This document shows positions 19,308 through 28,212 of a stretch of 64,000 nucleotides of DNA, piece by piece. The translations under genes were made by a program, and so were the position numbers. The stretch comes from Methylobacter sp. KS41 (GTDB lineage: Bacteria; Pseudomonadota; Gammaproteobacteria; Methylococcales; Methylomonadaceae). Below the pieces are notes generated by a model. It was not told the origin of the DNA and made no database searches. It saw nothing but the letters and a program-made list of their open reading frames with translations. Position 1 is the first letter of the stretch. Every line of letters begins with the position of its first letter. The stretch lies in the NCBI GenBank assembly GCA_002862125.1, contig PHSP01000001.1, positions 744,001-808,000 of the forward strand, written 5' to 3'.

Positions 19308-20654
19308 TCACAGCACCGCGATTGATTGCAACTCTTTATACGATATTGCAATTCTTGGTCGCAGTAACGGGAACGCTTCCTTGATTTGCCCAAACGATTC
19401 CCATGTTACATTGCCTTTTCGACTTCTGCTACTCAGCATCTTGCGCCAATAACGCTCAACTGCCCGGTAGGTTCTTTGTAATGCTCGAATATTTCCAGCT
19501 ATACCGTAGTAGGCATAGTTTCCACGTAATACTCGATTCAAGTTTTCCACCTGTTCCCGTATCGGTAGATGACGCATGCGCTGCATAAGATCACGCAGAT
19601 TCAATAAACTACGTTGAAATCGCGATTTCTCAGTGCGCATTCCAACCTTAAAATTTCCTTTTAGGTTTCGAGTACAGTAGAGAGTAAAGCCCAGAAAGTA
19701 GATCGTTTCCGGACGATTACGCCCTCTCTTGCTAGCATGCTTGTGTGCGAAGCGGCCAAATTCAACCAATTTGGTTTTGTTCGGCTCCAGGGTCAACCCA
19801 AACTTCGCCAACCGTTTTCGCAAGACTTCTTGCACTCTTAGCGCATCCTCGCGGTATTGGAAACAGAGCACAAAATCATCAATGTAACGAACCAGATAGG
19901 CTTCACCTTTTAGTCGTTGTTTCACGACCCGTTCAAACCACAGGTCTAACACATAGTGCAGGTAAATATTACTCAGCAATACGCTGATTGATCCTCCTTG
20001 CGGAGTACCTGTTTCGCTAGCCTGTATTTCGCCATCCTCCAACACACCGGCTTTTAGCCAGCGCTTGATTAGGCTCAGTATGCGCGGATCACCGACGCGA
20101 TGTTCCACAAAACGGAGCAGCCATCCTTGATCCAGACTCCCAAAGAAGTTCTTTAAATCCGCCTCTAGCACCCAACCCACTTTACGACCTGAGATAATTT
20201 CATGCAGGGTCGCCAGCGCCTTGTGGGCACTCAGTTCTGGCCTGCCACCAAATGAACACGGGAGAAAATCCTGCTCATAGATGGCTGATAGCACTTGCGA
20301 AGTGCTACGTTGTAATGCACGATCATTGATACAAGGCACGCCTAGAGGACGTTTCTCAGCTTTACCGGGCTTGGGAATATAGACCCTTCGCACCGGCGGT
20401 GCCTGATAACCCTGGTTGTGCACCGATTCCAACATCGGTTCCACCCAGTCATTAAAGTTACTCAATGCCGCTTCCACCGTTTGGCCATCAATTCCTGGCG
20501 CAGAGCGTTTAGGTATCTGATTCAGATTCGTCCACACCCGCTCCTGGGTTATATGATGAGCCAGCGATGTAAAACGAAGATTTGGTTCACCTCGCGCTTT
20601 CGCTGCTATTCGTTCGAGTCCCGTTGTCATGACGGGTTGTTCTTCTCTTTGCAT
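19308..20654 (-). CDS. ltrA: Group II intron reverse transcriptase/maturase
   Basis: 448 aa. RT motifs in order: VDGQTVEAAL, VRRVYIPKPGKAEKRPLG, the RT-3 region VLEADLKNFFGSL, GTPQGGSISVLLSNI, and the active site YLVRYIDDFVLCF. A GIIM/X maturase region follows (YRAVERYWRKMLSSRS). No H-N-H endonuclease domain follows; the protein ends shortly after the maturase domain, like many short bacterial group II RTs. It splices its host RNA and drives retrohoming. An internal ATG at 20630 is an alternative start. Confidence 0.93.
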   Translation of the reverse strand: MQREEQPVMTTGLERIAAKARGEPNLRFTSLAHHITQERVWTNLNQIPKRSAPGIDGQTVEAALSNFNDWVEPMLESVHNQGYQAPPVRRVYIPKPGKAEKRPLGVPCINDRALQRSTSQVLSAIYEQDFLPCSFGGRPELSAHKALATLHEIISGRKVGWVLEADLKNFFGSLDQGWLLRFVEHRVGDPRILSLIKRWLKAGVLEDGEIQASETGTPQGGSISVLLSNIYLHYVLDLWFERVVKQRLKGEAYLVRYIDDFVLCFQYREDALRVQEVLRKRLAKFGLTLEPNKTKLVEFGRFAHKHASKRGRNRPETIYFLGFTLYCTRNLKGNFKVGMRTEKSRFQRSLLNLRDLMQRMRHLPIREQVENLNRVLRGNYAYYGIAGNIRALQRTYRAVERYWRKMLSSRSRKGNVTWESFGQIKEAFPLLRPRIAISYKELQSIAVL

Positions 20655-21165
20655 AAAAGACCTTTACCTCCCATTGCATGGAGCCCATGTTTCCCACGAA
20701 CAATTCAATTTCTGCTGGCCGCTTCCCCATGTAGACGGCTCTCCCGTCCTCAAAGTACTATCAGCCAGTCTGACTGCCACCGGATCATCAGGTCTTCCTC
20801 GCTTTGTAACTTGTCAGACCCTACAAGCTCCGCTTGAACCCGGTGGCTCTCCCTTGTTCACATGAAGTCCTTTGATGACATGCCAGCGGTACGAACCCCG
20901 GAAGCATCTTGATAAGCTCGCCATAATGCTTACCAAGTTTCTGCCTTCCCCTTTGAGCGACAAGGTCGGCTACTTCAACCACGTTCGATTTCGGGGCTAT
21001 CTTTCCGCTCACTGACGTTCTGGCCTGCCCTCTCCCTGTCTACGCTTCGCAGTGGTCGTTACCGAACACCACGCAAGACTCGGTACCCGGCTGCTGGCTG
21101 GGCTTTGCCGGGGCTGTCATTTCAGACTGCTGTACTTCATGCGCTTGCAAGGCGCAACGCTCATC

Positions 21166-21198
21166 GAACCGGACAGGCGGAGCTACCGCATCCGGCTC
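21166..21198 (-). ncRNA. Group II intron domain V (outer intron)
   Basis: The hairpin is GAGCCGGATGCGG/CCGCCTGTCCGGTTC, the classical domain V sequence of the LtrA-class introns, with a TAGCT loop. Confidence 0.8.
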
Positions 21199-21417
21199 TC
21201 GGACAAGACATCAGACCTTTGTCCACGGAAGGTCATGCCCAGTTAGACAAGCCATAGTAAGAGCCCGATTTAACTCTACCATAACTCGCTCGTCTCAGAC
21301 TTGTCATAACCGCGAATATCCCCGCTTGGGAGATGACCGCTTCCCAGATAAATGTCCGGGTTCTTCCTTCACTTCAGCCTGTGGTGCCTTCCGCAGCTCC
21401 CGTAACTTAAACGGAGT

Positions 21418-21762
21418 TTATAGAGTTTCCCCAATCTCCTGTACTTTGCCACTTTCAGTACCTACCTTGAACTGAGGCCCCTTCCCTCCACCAGCATTAC
21501 CCGGCTTCTTCGGTACTACGGGCCTCTCCGCCACCCCAAAGCGCCCGGCCTGTCCCTCGCGGGCGTCCGGTTGGTCATCGCTGACCACGCCAAGGGGCTT
21601 CCCGTGTTGCGTGCGCTTCCCTTGTGTACATGCTGTCGCCACTACCCCGGCGCAGCGATTAGGGATACTCTTCGCTCGTTTCCCCAACCGTATCAGCCTT
21701 CCCGGAAAGGGTTGTCCGGTCGGCCTGCGCAATGACCTTTTCGAGGCTTGCTCGGCGTTCAC
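21418..21762 (-). pseudogene. 5' remnant of a group II intron ORF
   Basis: The ~114-codon reading frame includes VSDDQPDAREGQAGRFG and GNAGGGKGPQFK, sequence found in the leader part of LtrA-type intron ORFs. It stops before any RT motif, and no RT motifs follow within the 220 nt before domain V. It is a deletion derivative and probably not a functional protein. Confidence 0.7.
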
Positions 21763-22141
21763 TCACATTACGGCCTGTACACTCGCTGGATCGCCTAAAG
21801 CGACTCCTTACATCGGAGGCTCCAGCCACTTCGTTACCTCTATGACTGCCCCGATTGCTTCCGGCCGGAGCGATTTAGCCGGGTGGGACTTTCACCCACT
21901 GGAAAAGCGCCGCCTTATCACGGCGCACACCCTGAAGAGTCACTCAATCCATATTTCCGAATGGCAACATACCCACTCGATTCCAGCGAACCAACTGGCA
22001 CTAACCGCCAAAAGGAGCGATTTAGATTAGACCCCAAAAGTAAAGATATAGTCTTTATTCATGCGGTTTAGAAATATAACAAACTCCAGATTTAACCGAT
22101 TACTGTTTAACAGCAGGCTTGAGCAACAAGAGCCAGTTTTT

Positions 22142-23014
22142 TTATGCCCTGCTCAAATTGGCAATCAATGCCTGTAATTCCGGCTTTACCGATGTCTGAT
22201 GCGTATAAATCGCATAAATCTGACGACTAATTTCAGGATCAACAAGATAGCGAAAACTGATGTCAGCTGCATCCTTATGTAGGGTGTATTCCGGCATCAA
22301 TGCAACGCCGATGCCCGCCTGCACCATACGCAAAATCCATTCTTCGCTGTTACTGCGGTAAGCTGCATAAAGATTGATTTCCTGATTTTGACAAATACAC
22401 TTCAAGTCTTCTCTTAACTCGCAATTTAGCCGGTCCAAATAGGGCACTGACTGGATGTCTTTCAGGCCGACATTTTGCAATTCATTAAAACGATGCGTCG
22501 AGCCGAAAACGACCACATAGCGTTCTTCGTAGAGCAATGTTGATTGATACGGTGATGCCAGTAATTGCGTCGGGGCGCTGATGACGAGATCCAGCAATTC
22601 TGAATCCAGTTGTTTCAATAACACTGCTTCACTATCGATGATCAATTCCAGTTCGATATTCGGAAAGTCTTGCTGATAACCTGCCAGACAAGGACTTAGG
22701 CGTTGTGCGCCTATGGTTGTCATCAGGCCGATGCGCAAGGGAATGGTATTTAAGCGGGTAAAACGAATCGCTTCTGCTTTGGTTGCCTGAAGGTCTCTAT
22801 AAATTTTTCTGAGATTAGATTCAACCATTCGACCTAATGGCGTTAATTGACAACCAGAGTGTGCACGCGTAAACAATGCCCCGCCCATTTCATCTTCCAG
22901 TTTTTTTATGGCCTGTGTCAAAGATGGTTGCGAGATATAAGTAAGCTGCGCTGCATGTGTGATGCTACCCTGATCACAGACTGCCAAAAAATAGCGAATT
23001 TGCTGCATTTCCAT
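22142..23014 (-). CDS. LysR-family transcriptional regulator
   Basis: 290 aa. The N-terminal winged helix-turn-helix (MQQIRYFLAVCDQGSITHAA..ISQPSLTQAIKKLE, residues 3-40) and C-terminal periplasmic-binding-like effector domain (from about 90) are typical. It is divergent from the EthD gene with a 129-bp intergenic region, the classical arrangement for control of the adjacent operon. The inducer cannot be inferred. Confidence 0.92.
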   Translation of the reverse strand: MEMQQIRYFLAVCDQGSITHAAQLTYISQPSLTQAIKKLEDEMGGALFTRAHSGCQLTPLGRMVESNLRKIYRDLQATKAEAIRFTRLNTIPLRIGLMTTIGAQRLSPCLAGYQQDFPNIELELIIDSEAVLLKQLDSELLDLVISAPTQLLASPYQSTLLYEERYVVVFGSTHRFNELQNVGLKDIQSVPYLDRLNCELREDLKCICQNQEINLYAAYRSNSEEWILRMVQAGIGVALMPEYTLHKDAADISFRYLVDPEISRQIYAIYTHQTSVKPELQALIANLSRA

Positions 23015-23054
23015 GAGACCTGTCCTGATAGAGAATTAAAGATATAGAAAAAAC

Positions 23055-23068
23055 CTATTGTTCCATAG
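23055..23068. promoter_or_regulatory. Candidate LysR-type operator
   Basis: The dyad CTAT-N6-ATAG lies midway in the divergent lysR/ethD intergenic region (23015-23143). Position and symmetry fit a LysR-type site; no further support is available. Confidence 0.35.
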
Positions 23069-23143
23069 AAAGTCAGTATTATCCAAATGCTCATCTTTCA
23101 CTATAAGATTGCCACTCTTTTCAAATAACGATATGGGAAAGCC

Positions 23144-23470
23144 ATGAAAACTGCAAAATTGATTGTGATGTACCCGACACCAGCCGATGTCGATTTATTT
23201 GAACAGCGCTATGCAGAGGAGCATGTGCCGATGGCGGTAGAAAAGCTGGCTGGAAAAACCCGCTTTGTCGCGTCGCTGATCAAGGCGAGTATAGGTCAGG
23301 AACAAGCACCTTTCCATCGCATTGCCGAAGTTTATTTTCCGTCGATGCAGGACTTGGAAACCTGTTTAAACTCGCCGGGCGGGCAGGAAACTGCACAACA
23401 TGCCATGGATATTTCAACCGGCGGAGCGCCGTTGTTTTTACTTGCGGAAGTTGAAAGTTTCGATTTTTAA
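23144..23470 (+). CDS. EthD-family protein
   Basis: 108 aa. The EthD fold is shown by the N-terminal KLIVMYPTPADVDLFEQRY, the central EEHVPMAVEKL and the C-terminal LFLLAEVESFDF strand. It is a dimeric ferredoxin-like protein. The family accompanies degradation or oxidative-stress genes, but its chemistry is unsettled. It is the first gene opposite the LysR regulator and probably under its control, together with the following AhpD-like gene (64-nt gap). Confidence 0.8.
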   Translation: MKTAKLIVMYPTPADVDLFEQRYAEEHVPMAVEKLAGKTRFVASLIKASIGQEQAPFHRIAEVYFPSMQDLETCLNSPGGQETAQHAMDISTGGAPLFLLAEVESFDF

Positions 23471-23534
23471 TACCCTGGAAGTTTGGCTAGTATAGCAGCC
23501 AATTGCCGATTTTATATCATCATCAGGAGCTACG

Positions 23535-24059
23535 ATGTTATACCAGCCGTCAAACCCAGACCTTAATTCCTTATCCGACACGCTGGAAAAATATCCGCGT
23601 CGCCGGGTTTTACTGTTTAAGGTTATGGAAGAAATCATGAGAAATCTTTCACCTTTTAACAAACAAACGCGCCAATTACTGTTCGCTTATACGTCAGATT
23701 TGAATCAGTGCAGGCTAAGCTATGACTATCATAAAGCCGCTTCGCTGGCCTCAGGTCTTGATGAATCGGTATTTGCCGCTCTAAAAACGGATATTAACAG
23801 CGCAAAAATCGACGACAAGCTGAAACCGATACTTCGATTTATAAAAAAACTAACCTTGACACCTGACCAAATTACTCAGGTAGACGTTCAACAAATCTTC
23901 GATGCGGGTTGGGATGAACATGCGTATTTTGATTCCGTCTGTATCTGCGCCATCATGAATTGCATGAACCGTTTTATTACCGCTATAGGTATTGACGCCA
24001 ATTCATCCGGCCTCAATTATACTGATAAGATGCTGTTTACTTTAAACTATATCGGTTGA
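23535..24059 (+). CDS. AhpD-like (carboxymuconolactone decarboxylase family) protein
   Basis: 174 aa, all-helical, with the family core LLFAYTSDLNQCRLSYDYHKAASL. AhpD-like enzymes use a C-x-x-C pair plus His; here the second Cys is replaced (QCRLSYDYH), so peroxidase activity by the usual disulfide route is doubtful. A GGAG Shine-Dalgarno lies 5 nt before the ATG. It is probably co-transcribed with the EthD gene. Confidence 0.75.
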   Translation: MLYQPSNPDLNSLSDTLEKYPRRRVLLFKVMEEIMRNLSPFNKQTRQLLFAYTSDLNQCRLSYDYHKAASLASGLDESVFAALKTDINSAKIDDKLKPILRFIKKLTLTPDQITQVDVQQIFDAGWDEHAYFDSVCICAIMNCMNRFITAIGIDANSSGLNYTDKMLFTLNYIG

Positions 24060-24117
24060 ATGAGTGAAGATGAATTGATAATTCTGCCTTCAACAAAATA
24101 CAAAAGAGGTTTTGAAG

Positions 24118-24720
24118 ATGAAAAAGAATTTTCCGTTACCCGTATTATTCAATACGATAGCCCACGCTTGCCGTGCTATAGCTTTATTTGGATTATTGAT
24201 TAGCGCTTTGCCATCAGCCGTTTATGCACACCGGGGGGCAAGCAATGAAGTCGATGCCTGCAATATTCTGGTGGGTCATGAGCGGGTCCACTTTACCGCT
24301 TATACGCCGACATTTACCACCAAAGAGTATTGCCAGTCGATCCCTCATCTGGGAATGACTAATCTGGTGTTCGATTATGACGGCAAAGGCCTGCGCAATT
24401 TAACCGTCGAGTTTGAAGTCACCAAAGAGCCCGAGGGAACCCGGGTTTTCTATCAGGAGCCGACGAAAATAAAATCGGGCACGGTCAATGGTGTAGTTGA
24501 CTTCAGCAAATTCGGTGCAGGTAATTATCTGGCTCATGTCGCGATTGTACATAAAGACAAGAACTTGGATAGCCATATACCGTTTTCGGTAGGACTCGAA
24601 GGAGAATCCTCAGACAACTTGCCGATAAAATCGTTATTCATTGTGGCGCTTATTGCAGTAGTTGTTTATTTAATGAAACAAGCCGCCAACAAACGGTCAG
24701 CGAGGCCATCCGATGTTTAA
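24118..24720 (+). CDS. Secreted or membrane-anchored protein of unknown function
   Basis: About 200 aa from the ATG at 24118 (AGAGG upstream). It has an N-terminal signal peptide with a hydrophobic core and an AVYAHRG cleavage region (about 30-40), an Ig-like/beta domain rich in Thr and Val, and a C-terminal membrane helix (SLFIVALIAVVVYLM) before a basic tail. The topology suggests a periplasmic domain tethered to the inner membrane. Two Cys may form a disulfide. The stop overlaps the next start by 8 nt. Confidence 0.72.
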   Translation: MKKNFPLPVLFNTIAHACRAIALFGLLISALPSAVYAHRGASNEVDACNILVGHERVHFTAYTPTFTTKEYCQSIPHLGMTNLVFDYDGKGLRNLTVEFEVTKEPEGTRVFYQEPTKIKSGTVNGVVDFSKFGAGNYLAHVAIVHKDKNLDSHIPFSVGLEGESSDNLPIKSLFIVALIAVVVYLMKQAANKRSARPSDV

Positions 24721-25597
24721 AACCTATTTTGGTAAACTTAAAGCAGCGTCGACTTTACGTAACAGCTTTTTTATATTGCTGTTTTTACTGCCTATCTTGA
24801 TAACGCTGACACTCTTTTTTGGCGAAGATAATGACGAGTTTTCGCAAATGGGTAACGCGTCTTATAGCGGCGATAAGATTCATGACCGGTGCGATGCCGG
24901 TACTCGCCCAGGTGAATCAGGTGCCTTCAATGGCGAATCAACAGGAGAAGGCATTAAATATAATGTACGCATGCCGTTGAATTATGATTCGACTATCGCC
25001 CATCCATTACTGATGGTTTATTCACCGGCAAAATCAAACCGGGCAAAGACTGAGAAAATGACCGGACTTACGCTGAAAGCGACGACCGCCGGATTTATCG
25101 TCGCTTATGCAGATCATCCTGAGTTATCGCCTACCTCAACCATCGAACTCGGTACTATTCCTGGCTTGATTGCTAAAAAATGGTGTGTTGATGAAAAGCG
25201 TATATTTCTTACCGGACATTCGGACGGCGGTACTGCCGCGATGGCGTTGGCGTTTATGGCAGGCACCAAACATATTCCTGATGCGATTGCACCCAGTGCC
25301 GCCGGTATCGATTATCAAGATTTGCGTGATCGCAAGTGTCCCAAACCTATTCCTGTCATGATCATGCACAGCGCGAATGACCATTTGTTCCCGAAATATG
25401 GTGTGCAGTCTTCAGGTTGGTGGGCGGCGTGTAATAAATGCGAGCCGATACCTGAAAAAATTAAAAATGGCTGCATGGCTTATTCAGGCTGCGCTAATGG
25501 CATAAAGACGTGGTATTGCGAAGGCGATAAACTCCATGCGCAGTGGCCGGGTATTAATGATACGTTGGTAGATTTCTTTGTTTCGGTAGGTCGTTAA
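24713..25597 (+). CDS. Polyhydroxybutyrate-depolymerase-like esterase (alpha/beta hydrolase)
   Basis: 294 aa. An N-terminal membrane anchor (about 18-38) precedes an alpha/beta-hydrolase of the PHB depolymerase/LpqC group: nucleophile elbow LTGHSDGGTAA, catalytic Asp region MHSANDHLFP and a C-terminal His in DKLHAQWPG. There are several Cys, typical for an extracytoplasmic enzyme. It probably cleaves an ester in the periplasm. It overlaps the preceding membrane-anchored gene, so the two may act together. It is the last gene of the transposon cargo. Confidence 0.82.
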   Translation: MFKTYFGKLKAASTLRNSFFILLFLLPILITLTLFFGEDNDEFSQMGNASYSGDKIHDRCDAGTRPGESGAFNGESTGEGIKYNVRMPLNYDSTIAHPLLMVYSPAKSNRAKTEKMTGLTLKATTAGFIVAYADHPELSPTSTIELGTIPGLIAKKWCVDEKRIFLTGHSDGGTAAMALAFMAGTKHIPDAIAPSAAGIDYQDLRDRKCPKPIPVMIMHSANDHLFPKYGVQSSGWWAACNKCEPIPEKIKNGCMAYSGCANGIKTWYCEGDKLHAQWPGINDTLVDFFVSVGR

Positions 25598-25873
25598 GCG
25601 ATACGATCTACCGTTGAGAATTGCAGACTTGTTGGGTGTACTTTTTATACCCGACATCCCCATGCTTAAATATGGCAATGTCCTACGAAATGTTAAGGTG
25701 AATGACCGCTTAGGGGGCATGGATGTCGAACACTCGCAGCCTCTGAATGATAGCTTTTCAAGGTTGACCAGCCGTTCACTGGAAACCTGTGTCTGTCTCT
25801 TCCTGGCCGTACCTTGCCATTCAAAATCTGGGATTTTTACTACTACCACACACAGCAGCGACATTTTTCATTA
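25598..25873. other. Non-coding right arm of the transposon
   Basis: No convincing gene. It contains a weak hairpin (GGGTGTA..TACCC near 25636) and is otherwise unstructured spacer leading to the right end. Confidence 0.5.
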
Positions 25874-25926
25874 ATTGTGGCACCCGACAGTTCATCAAAA
25901 ATTGCTTGCTTTTTAATTCCACATAA
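25874..25926 (-). repeat. Right end of the Tn554-like transposon
   Basis: Read on the minus strand: TTATGTGGAATTAAAA (25926-25911), then GGTGCCACAAT (25884-25874). These match the left-end motifs at 14 of 16 and 10 of 11 positions, in inverted orientation and the same order, but the spacing is 26 nt here against 5 nt at the left end. Confidence 0.78.
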
Positions 25927-26975
25927 ATGCGGACATGTCGGCACGAGTGATGTCAACATTGGAAAGGTTTGCTCCCAATCTTGAAGTATATTCGATTGAT
26001 GAGGCATTTCTGGATTTGACTGGTGTTTATCCATGCTATAAAGACCCAATCGCTTATGGACAGCACATCAAAAAAACCGTATTTCGTGCGACTGGTATTC
26101 CGGTATGCGTTGGCATGGGACCAACTAAAACGCTCGCCAAGCTGGCGAATTTTGCGGCCAAAAAATGGAAAAATACCGGTGGCGTTTTGGACTTGTCGGA
26201 CACTATACGCAGGGAACGACTTATGCGGATTGTGCCGGTCGGCGAGGTGTGGGGGATAGGCTCTCGAACAACCGCAAAGCTGAATCAACTTGGCATTCAT
26301 TCCGCTTGGGATTTGGCCATTCAGCCGACTCAACGTATTCAAGAACAGTTAAACATCGTCATTGCTCGTACTGTGATGGAGTTGAACGGTATCCCCTGCC
26401 TGGAGCTGGAGGAAATCGCCCCCGACAAGCAACAAATCATCTGTTCACGAAGTTTCAGTCGGCGCCTAACAGAATTCCGGGAGTTATCCGCGGCTCTCGC
26501 CGAATTTGGCAGCCGCGCGGCGGAGAAGCTTAGAAAACAAGGATCTGTGACTGGCTGCATTACCGTGCTCATCCGGACCAATCCGTTCAATCCAAATGAA
26601 CCGCAATACCAACGATCGGCCTCCATTAAGCTCGATCCAGGAACCCAGGACACGCGCGTCATTGTCTCAACTGCCAACCGCTTGCTGGAAACCATCTACA
26701 AATCAGGTTACGGTTACCAAAAAGCTGGAGTGCAATTGAGCCACATCCAGTCGGAAGCTTTGCCCGGCCAAATTGATTTGTTCGACGATAACAACACTGG
26801 CTTGCCTACTGAAAACCGTGAGCTGATGAAAGCCGTCGATCAAATCAATCGTCGATTTCCAAAGTCAGTTTCAATTGCTTCAACTGGGCTAGATAAAACC
26901 TGGAAGCCTAAAACGGAAAGAATTTCTCAGCGCTATACGACGGATTGGAACGAGCTGGTTAAAGTAAAGTGTTAG
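25927..26975 (+). pseudogene. umuC: umuC 3' part, separated from its start by the transposon
   Basis: A 346-codon open frame begins in mid-gene (ADMSARVMSTLERFAPNLEV) and continues through YSIDEAFLDLTG, GMGPTKTLAKLANFAAKKW and the C-terminal tail RYTTDWNELVKVKC. It completes the fragment ending at 13979. The reading frame is still intact, but it lacks the first ~100 residues with the first metal Asp, so any product would be inactive. Confidence 0.93.
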
Positions 26976-26991
26976 CGCTAATCCGCAAAAA

Positions 26992-27807
26992 TTAAGCTGG
27001 TCGAATTGCGCGACACTTAGGAAAGCCACTGCACCCCAAAAATTGGTTACCCTGATTATCACCGCTTTTAGCCGTCCGCAACACCATAGGTCTACCGCAC
27101 TTTGGGCATGCATTTTCAATTTTTTGCTGCTTTTGCTCTACGATCGCCTTTACGTGACGAACATGCTCGACGTGAGTTTTAACGGATGGTGCTAACCTGC
27201 CAGATTCAATTTTTCGACAGACTTCAGCAACTTCTATATCCGTCAGTATGGGTTGCTGTTTGATTTTTATGAAGCGGATGTAACCTCCCGCATAAACCAC
27301 ATTTTCAGGTATTGGGGTCTTGAAATCGCTATCACCGATGAACACCACTAACGAAAACAGCTTGTCAGGCTCTAATTCCAAAGCCGATTGTAGCGTCTGA
27401 ATGTGTTTGTAATTCTGATGAAGGGGATTCTGAAACTTGGTGGTATGACGATAGATTTTTTGCGTCCAGGTTTTTTGCTGCGCACCACCAAATATCCAAC
27501 CACTCATGTTTTTGGTTTCAATGACGAATACGCCAAAACGAGAGACAACGATATGATCAATCTGAGTAGTCCCGTCTTCTGTTGGCAAAGTGACATTTTT
27601 GAATAAGGTATAAACTTGTTTATTCAAAAACAATCTGGCAAGCAGGTTAACCTGAAACTCGCCCAAGACCCCTTTCATAAAAGGGGTTTTCAAGAAACCT
27701 AAAAAGATCAGCAACAGGATTATCCACCAATAGCTGGATAAAATCGTCCACATTGCATTTAACAAAATTTCTTCTAATTGCATTGCTTTTAATTCTGAAA
27801 AATTCAC
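26992..27807 (-). CDS. NERD-domain protein with C-terminal topoisomerase-type zinc ribbon
   Basis: 271 aa. There is an N-terminal membrane helix (about 25-45), then a NERD nuclease-related domain with QIDHIVVSRFGVFVIETKNMSGW (D..E-x-K core, about 103-125), and a C-terminal Cys4 zinc ribbon (CPKCGRPMVLRTAKSG..FLGCSGFPKC) like the topoisomerase I DNA-binding fingers. It is probably a membrane-tethered DNA-binding nuclease. Convergent with the umuC remnant. Confidence 0.85.
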   Translation of the reverse strand: MNFSELKAMQLEEILLNAMWTILSSYWWIILLLIFLGFLKTPFMKGVLGEFQVNLLARLFLNKQVYTLFKNVTLPTEDGTTQIDHIVVSRFGVFVIETKNMSGWIFGGAQQKTWTQKIYRHTTKFQNPLHQNYKHIQTLQSALELEPDKLFSLVVFIGDSDFKTPIPENVVYAGGYIRFIKIKQQPILTDIEVAEVCRKIESGRLAPSVKTHVEHVRHVKAIVEQKQQKIENACPKCGRPMVLRTAKSGDNQGNQFLGCSGFPKCRAIRPA

Positions 27808-28212
27808 ATGCTATATGGTAAGGCGCATTTCTACAAATAAAGGCCACCAACTATTGTGGAATTCACTTTGTTTTTCCAAAACCATCAAAATTTTGATGCA
27901 TCTATCGATACTAATTTTTTAAATCTGCGAATTCACAGTTTCGGCCATATCCGGTCATTAAATAATCTTAAAAAAACCAAAAAATGGGTGTCAGCACTAA
28001 ATCAGTAAGCGGACTTTTCACTTGACCGAAGCCTTATCTAAATTTCGGATATTGAGTGTTGTTATTTGAATAATAAGGAGAGAAATGTGGTTTTGAATGC
28101 ATAATTGCTATTCTCTATGAGAAATAGGCTATTAATTACATCGAAATGCTATCGTTTGCATCTATTTTTATGGTTAAGATGTAACATCACAAAACCTAGG
28201 CTAAGATAAATA
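27808..28212. other. AT-rich divergent intergenic region upstream of Gabija
   Basis: 405 bp with no gene. It must hold the promoters of the NERD gene and of gajA. A weak TTGCAT..TAAGAT pair (about 28155-28180) is the only promoter-like element I see, and gajA has a poor Shine-Dalgarno. Confidence 0.4.

Larger units (their letters stand above)
19225..21158 (-). mobile_element. Group II intron with intact RT, nested in another group II intron
   Basis: On the minus strand it runs from a 5' end with GTTGCGCC at 21158 through the RT gene to domain V at 19294-19262 (stem GAGCGTAGTGCGGG, bulge, CCGCACGCTACGATC, with the AGC triad) and a domain VI-like hairpin ending near 19227. The 5' end directly follows the domain V of a second intron, so this copy sits inside that intron. 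Boundaries are approximate; the 5' end deviates by one base from the GTGCG consensus. Confidence 0.75.
21159..21928 (-). mobile_element. Outer group II intron, RT largely deleted
   Basis: The minus strand shows a canonical 5' end GTGCGCCGTG at 21928, an ORF remnant (21762-21418), and a domain V at 21198-21166 (GAGCCGGATGCGG..CCGCCTGTCCGGTTC). Only ~220 nt separate the ORF remnant from domain V, so most of the RT is missing. The inner intron interrupts it right after domain V, so its domain VI and 3' splice site must lie beyond about 19225, where I cannot place them exactly. Confidence 0.75.
13980..25926. mobile_element. Tn554-like tyrosine-recombinase transposon inserted in umuC
   Basis: The two halves of one umuC flank this ~11.95-kb segment. 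The ends carry matching inverted sequences (16-bp outer and 11-bp inner motifs, listed separately). The left end is followed by two tandem tyrosine recombinases of TnpA and TnpB type. No TnpC-like gene is seen. Cargo: an intact umuC, a small inverted-repeat element, nested group II introns, and a LysR/EthD/AhpD/secreted protein/esterase set. Exact crossover bases are uncertain by a few nucleotides because the left end has TAAG where the right has at most one extra A. No obvious direct target duplication is seen. Confidence 0.85.

Noticed and set aside
19106-19393. Reading frame of 95 codons antisense to the repeats
   Set aside because: It covers group II intron domains V/VI and is RNA structure rather than a protein.
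21611-22030. Plus-strand frame similar to one at 32178-32396
   Set aside because: The two share sequence only because both cover the same intron 5' end on opposite strands; no protein is implied.
13743-25926. umuC split as an assembly artefact
   Set aside because: The insert has matched inverted ends and its own recombinases at the expected place, and both flanks are parts of one gene. An artefact would not produce these.
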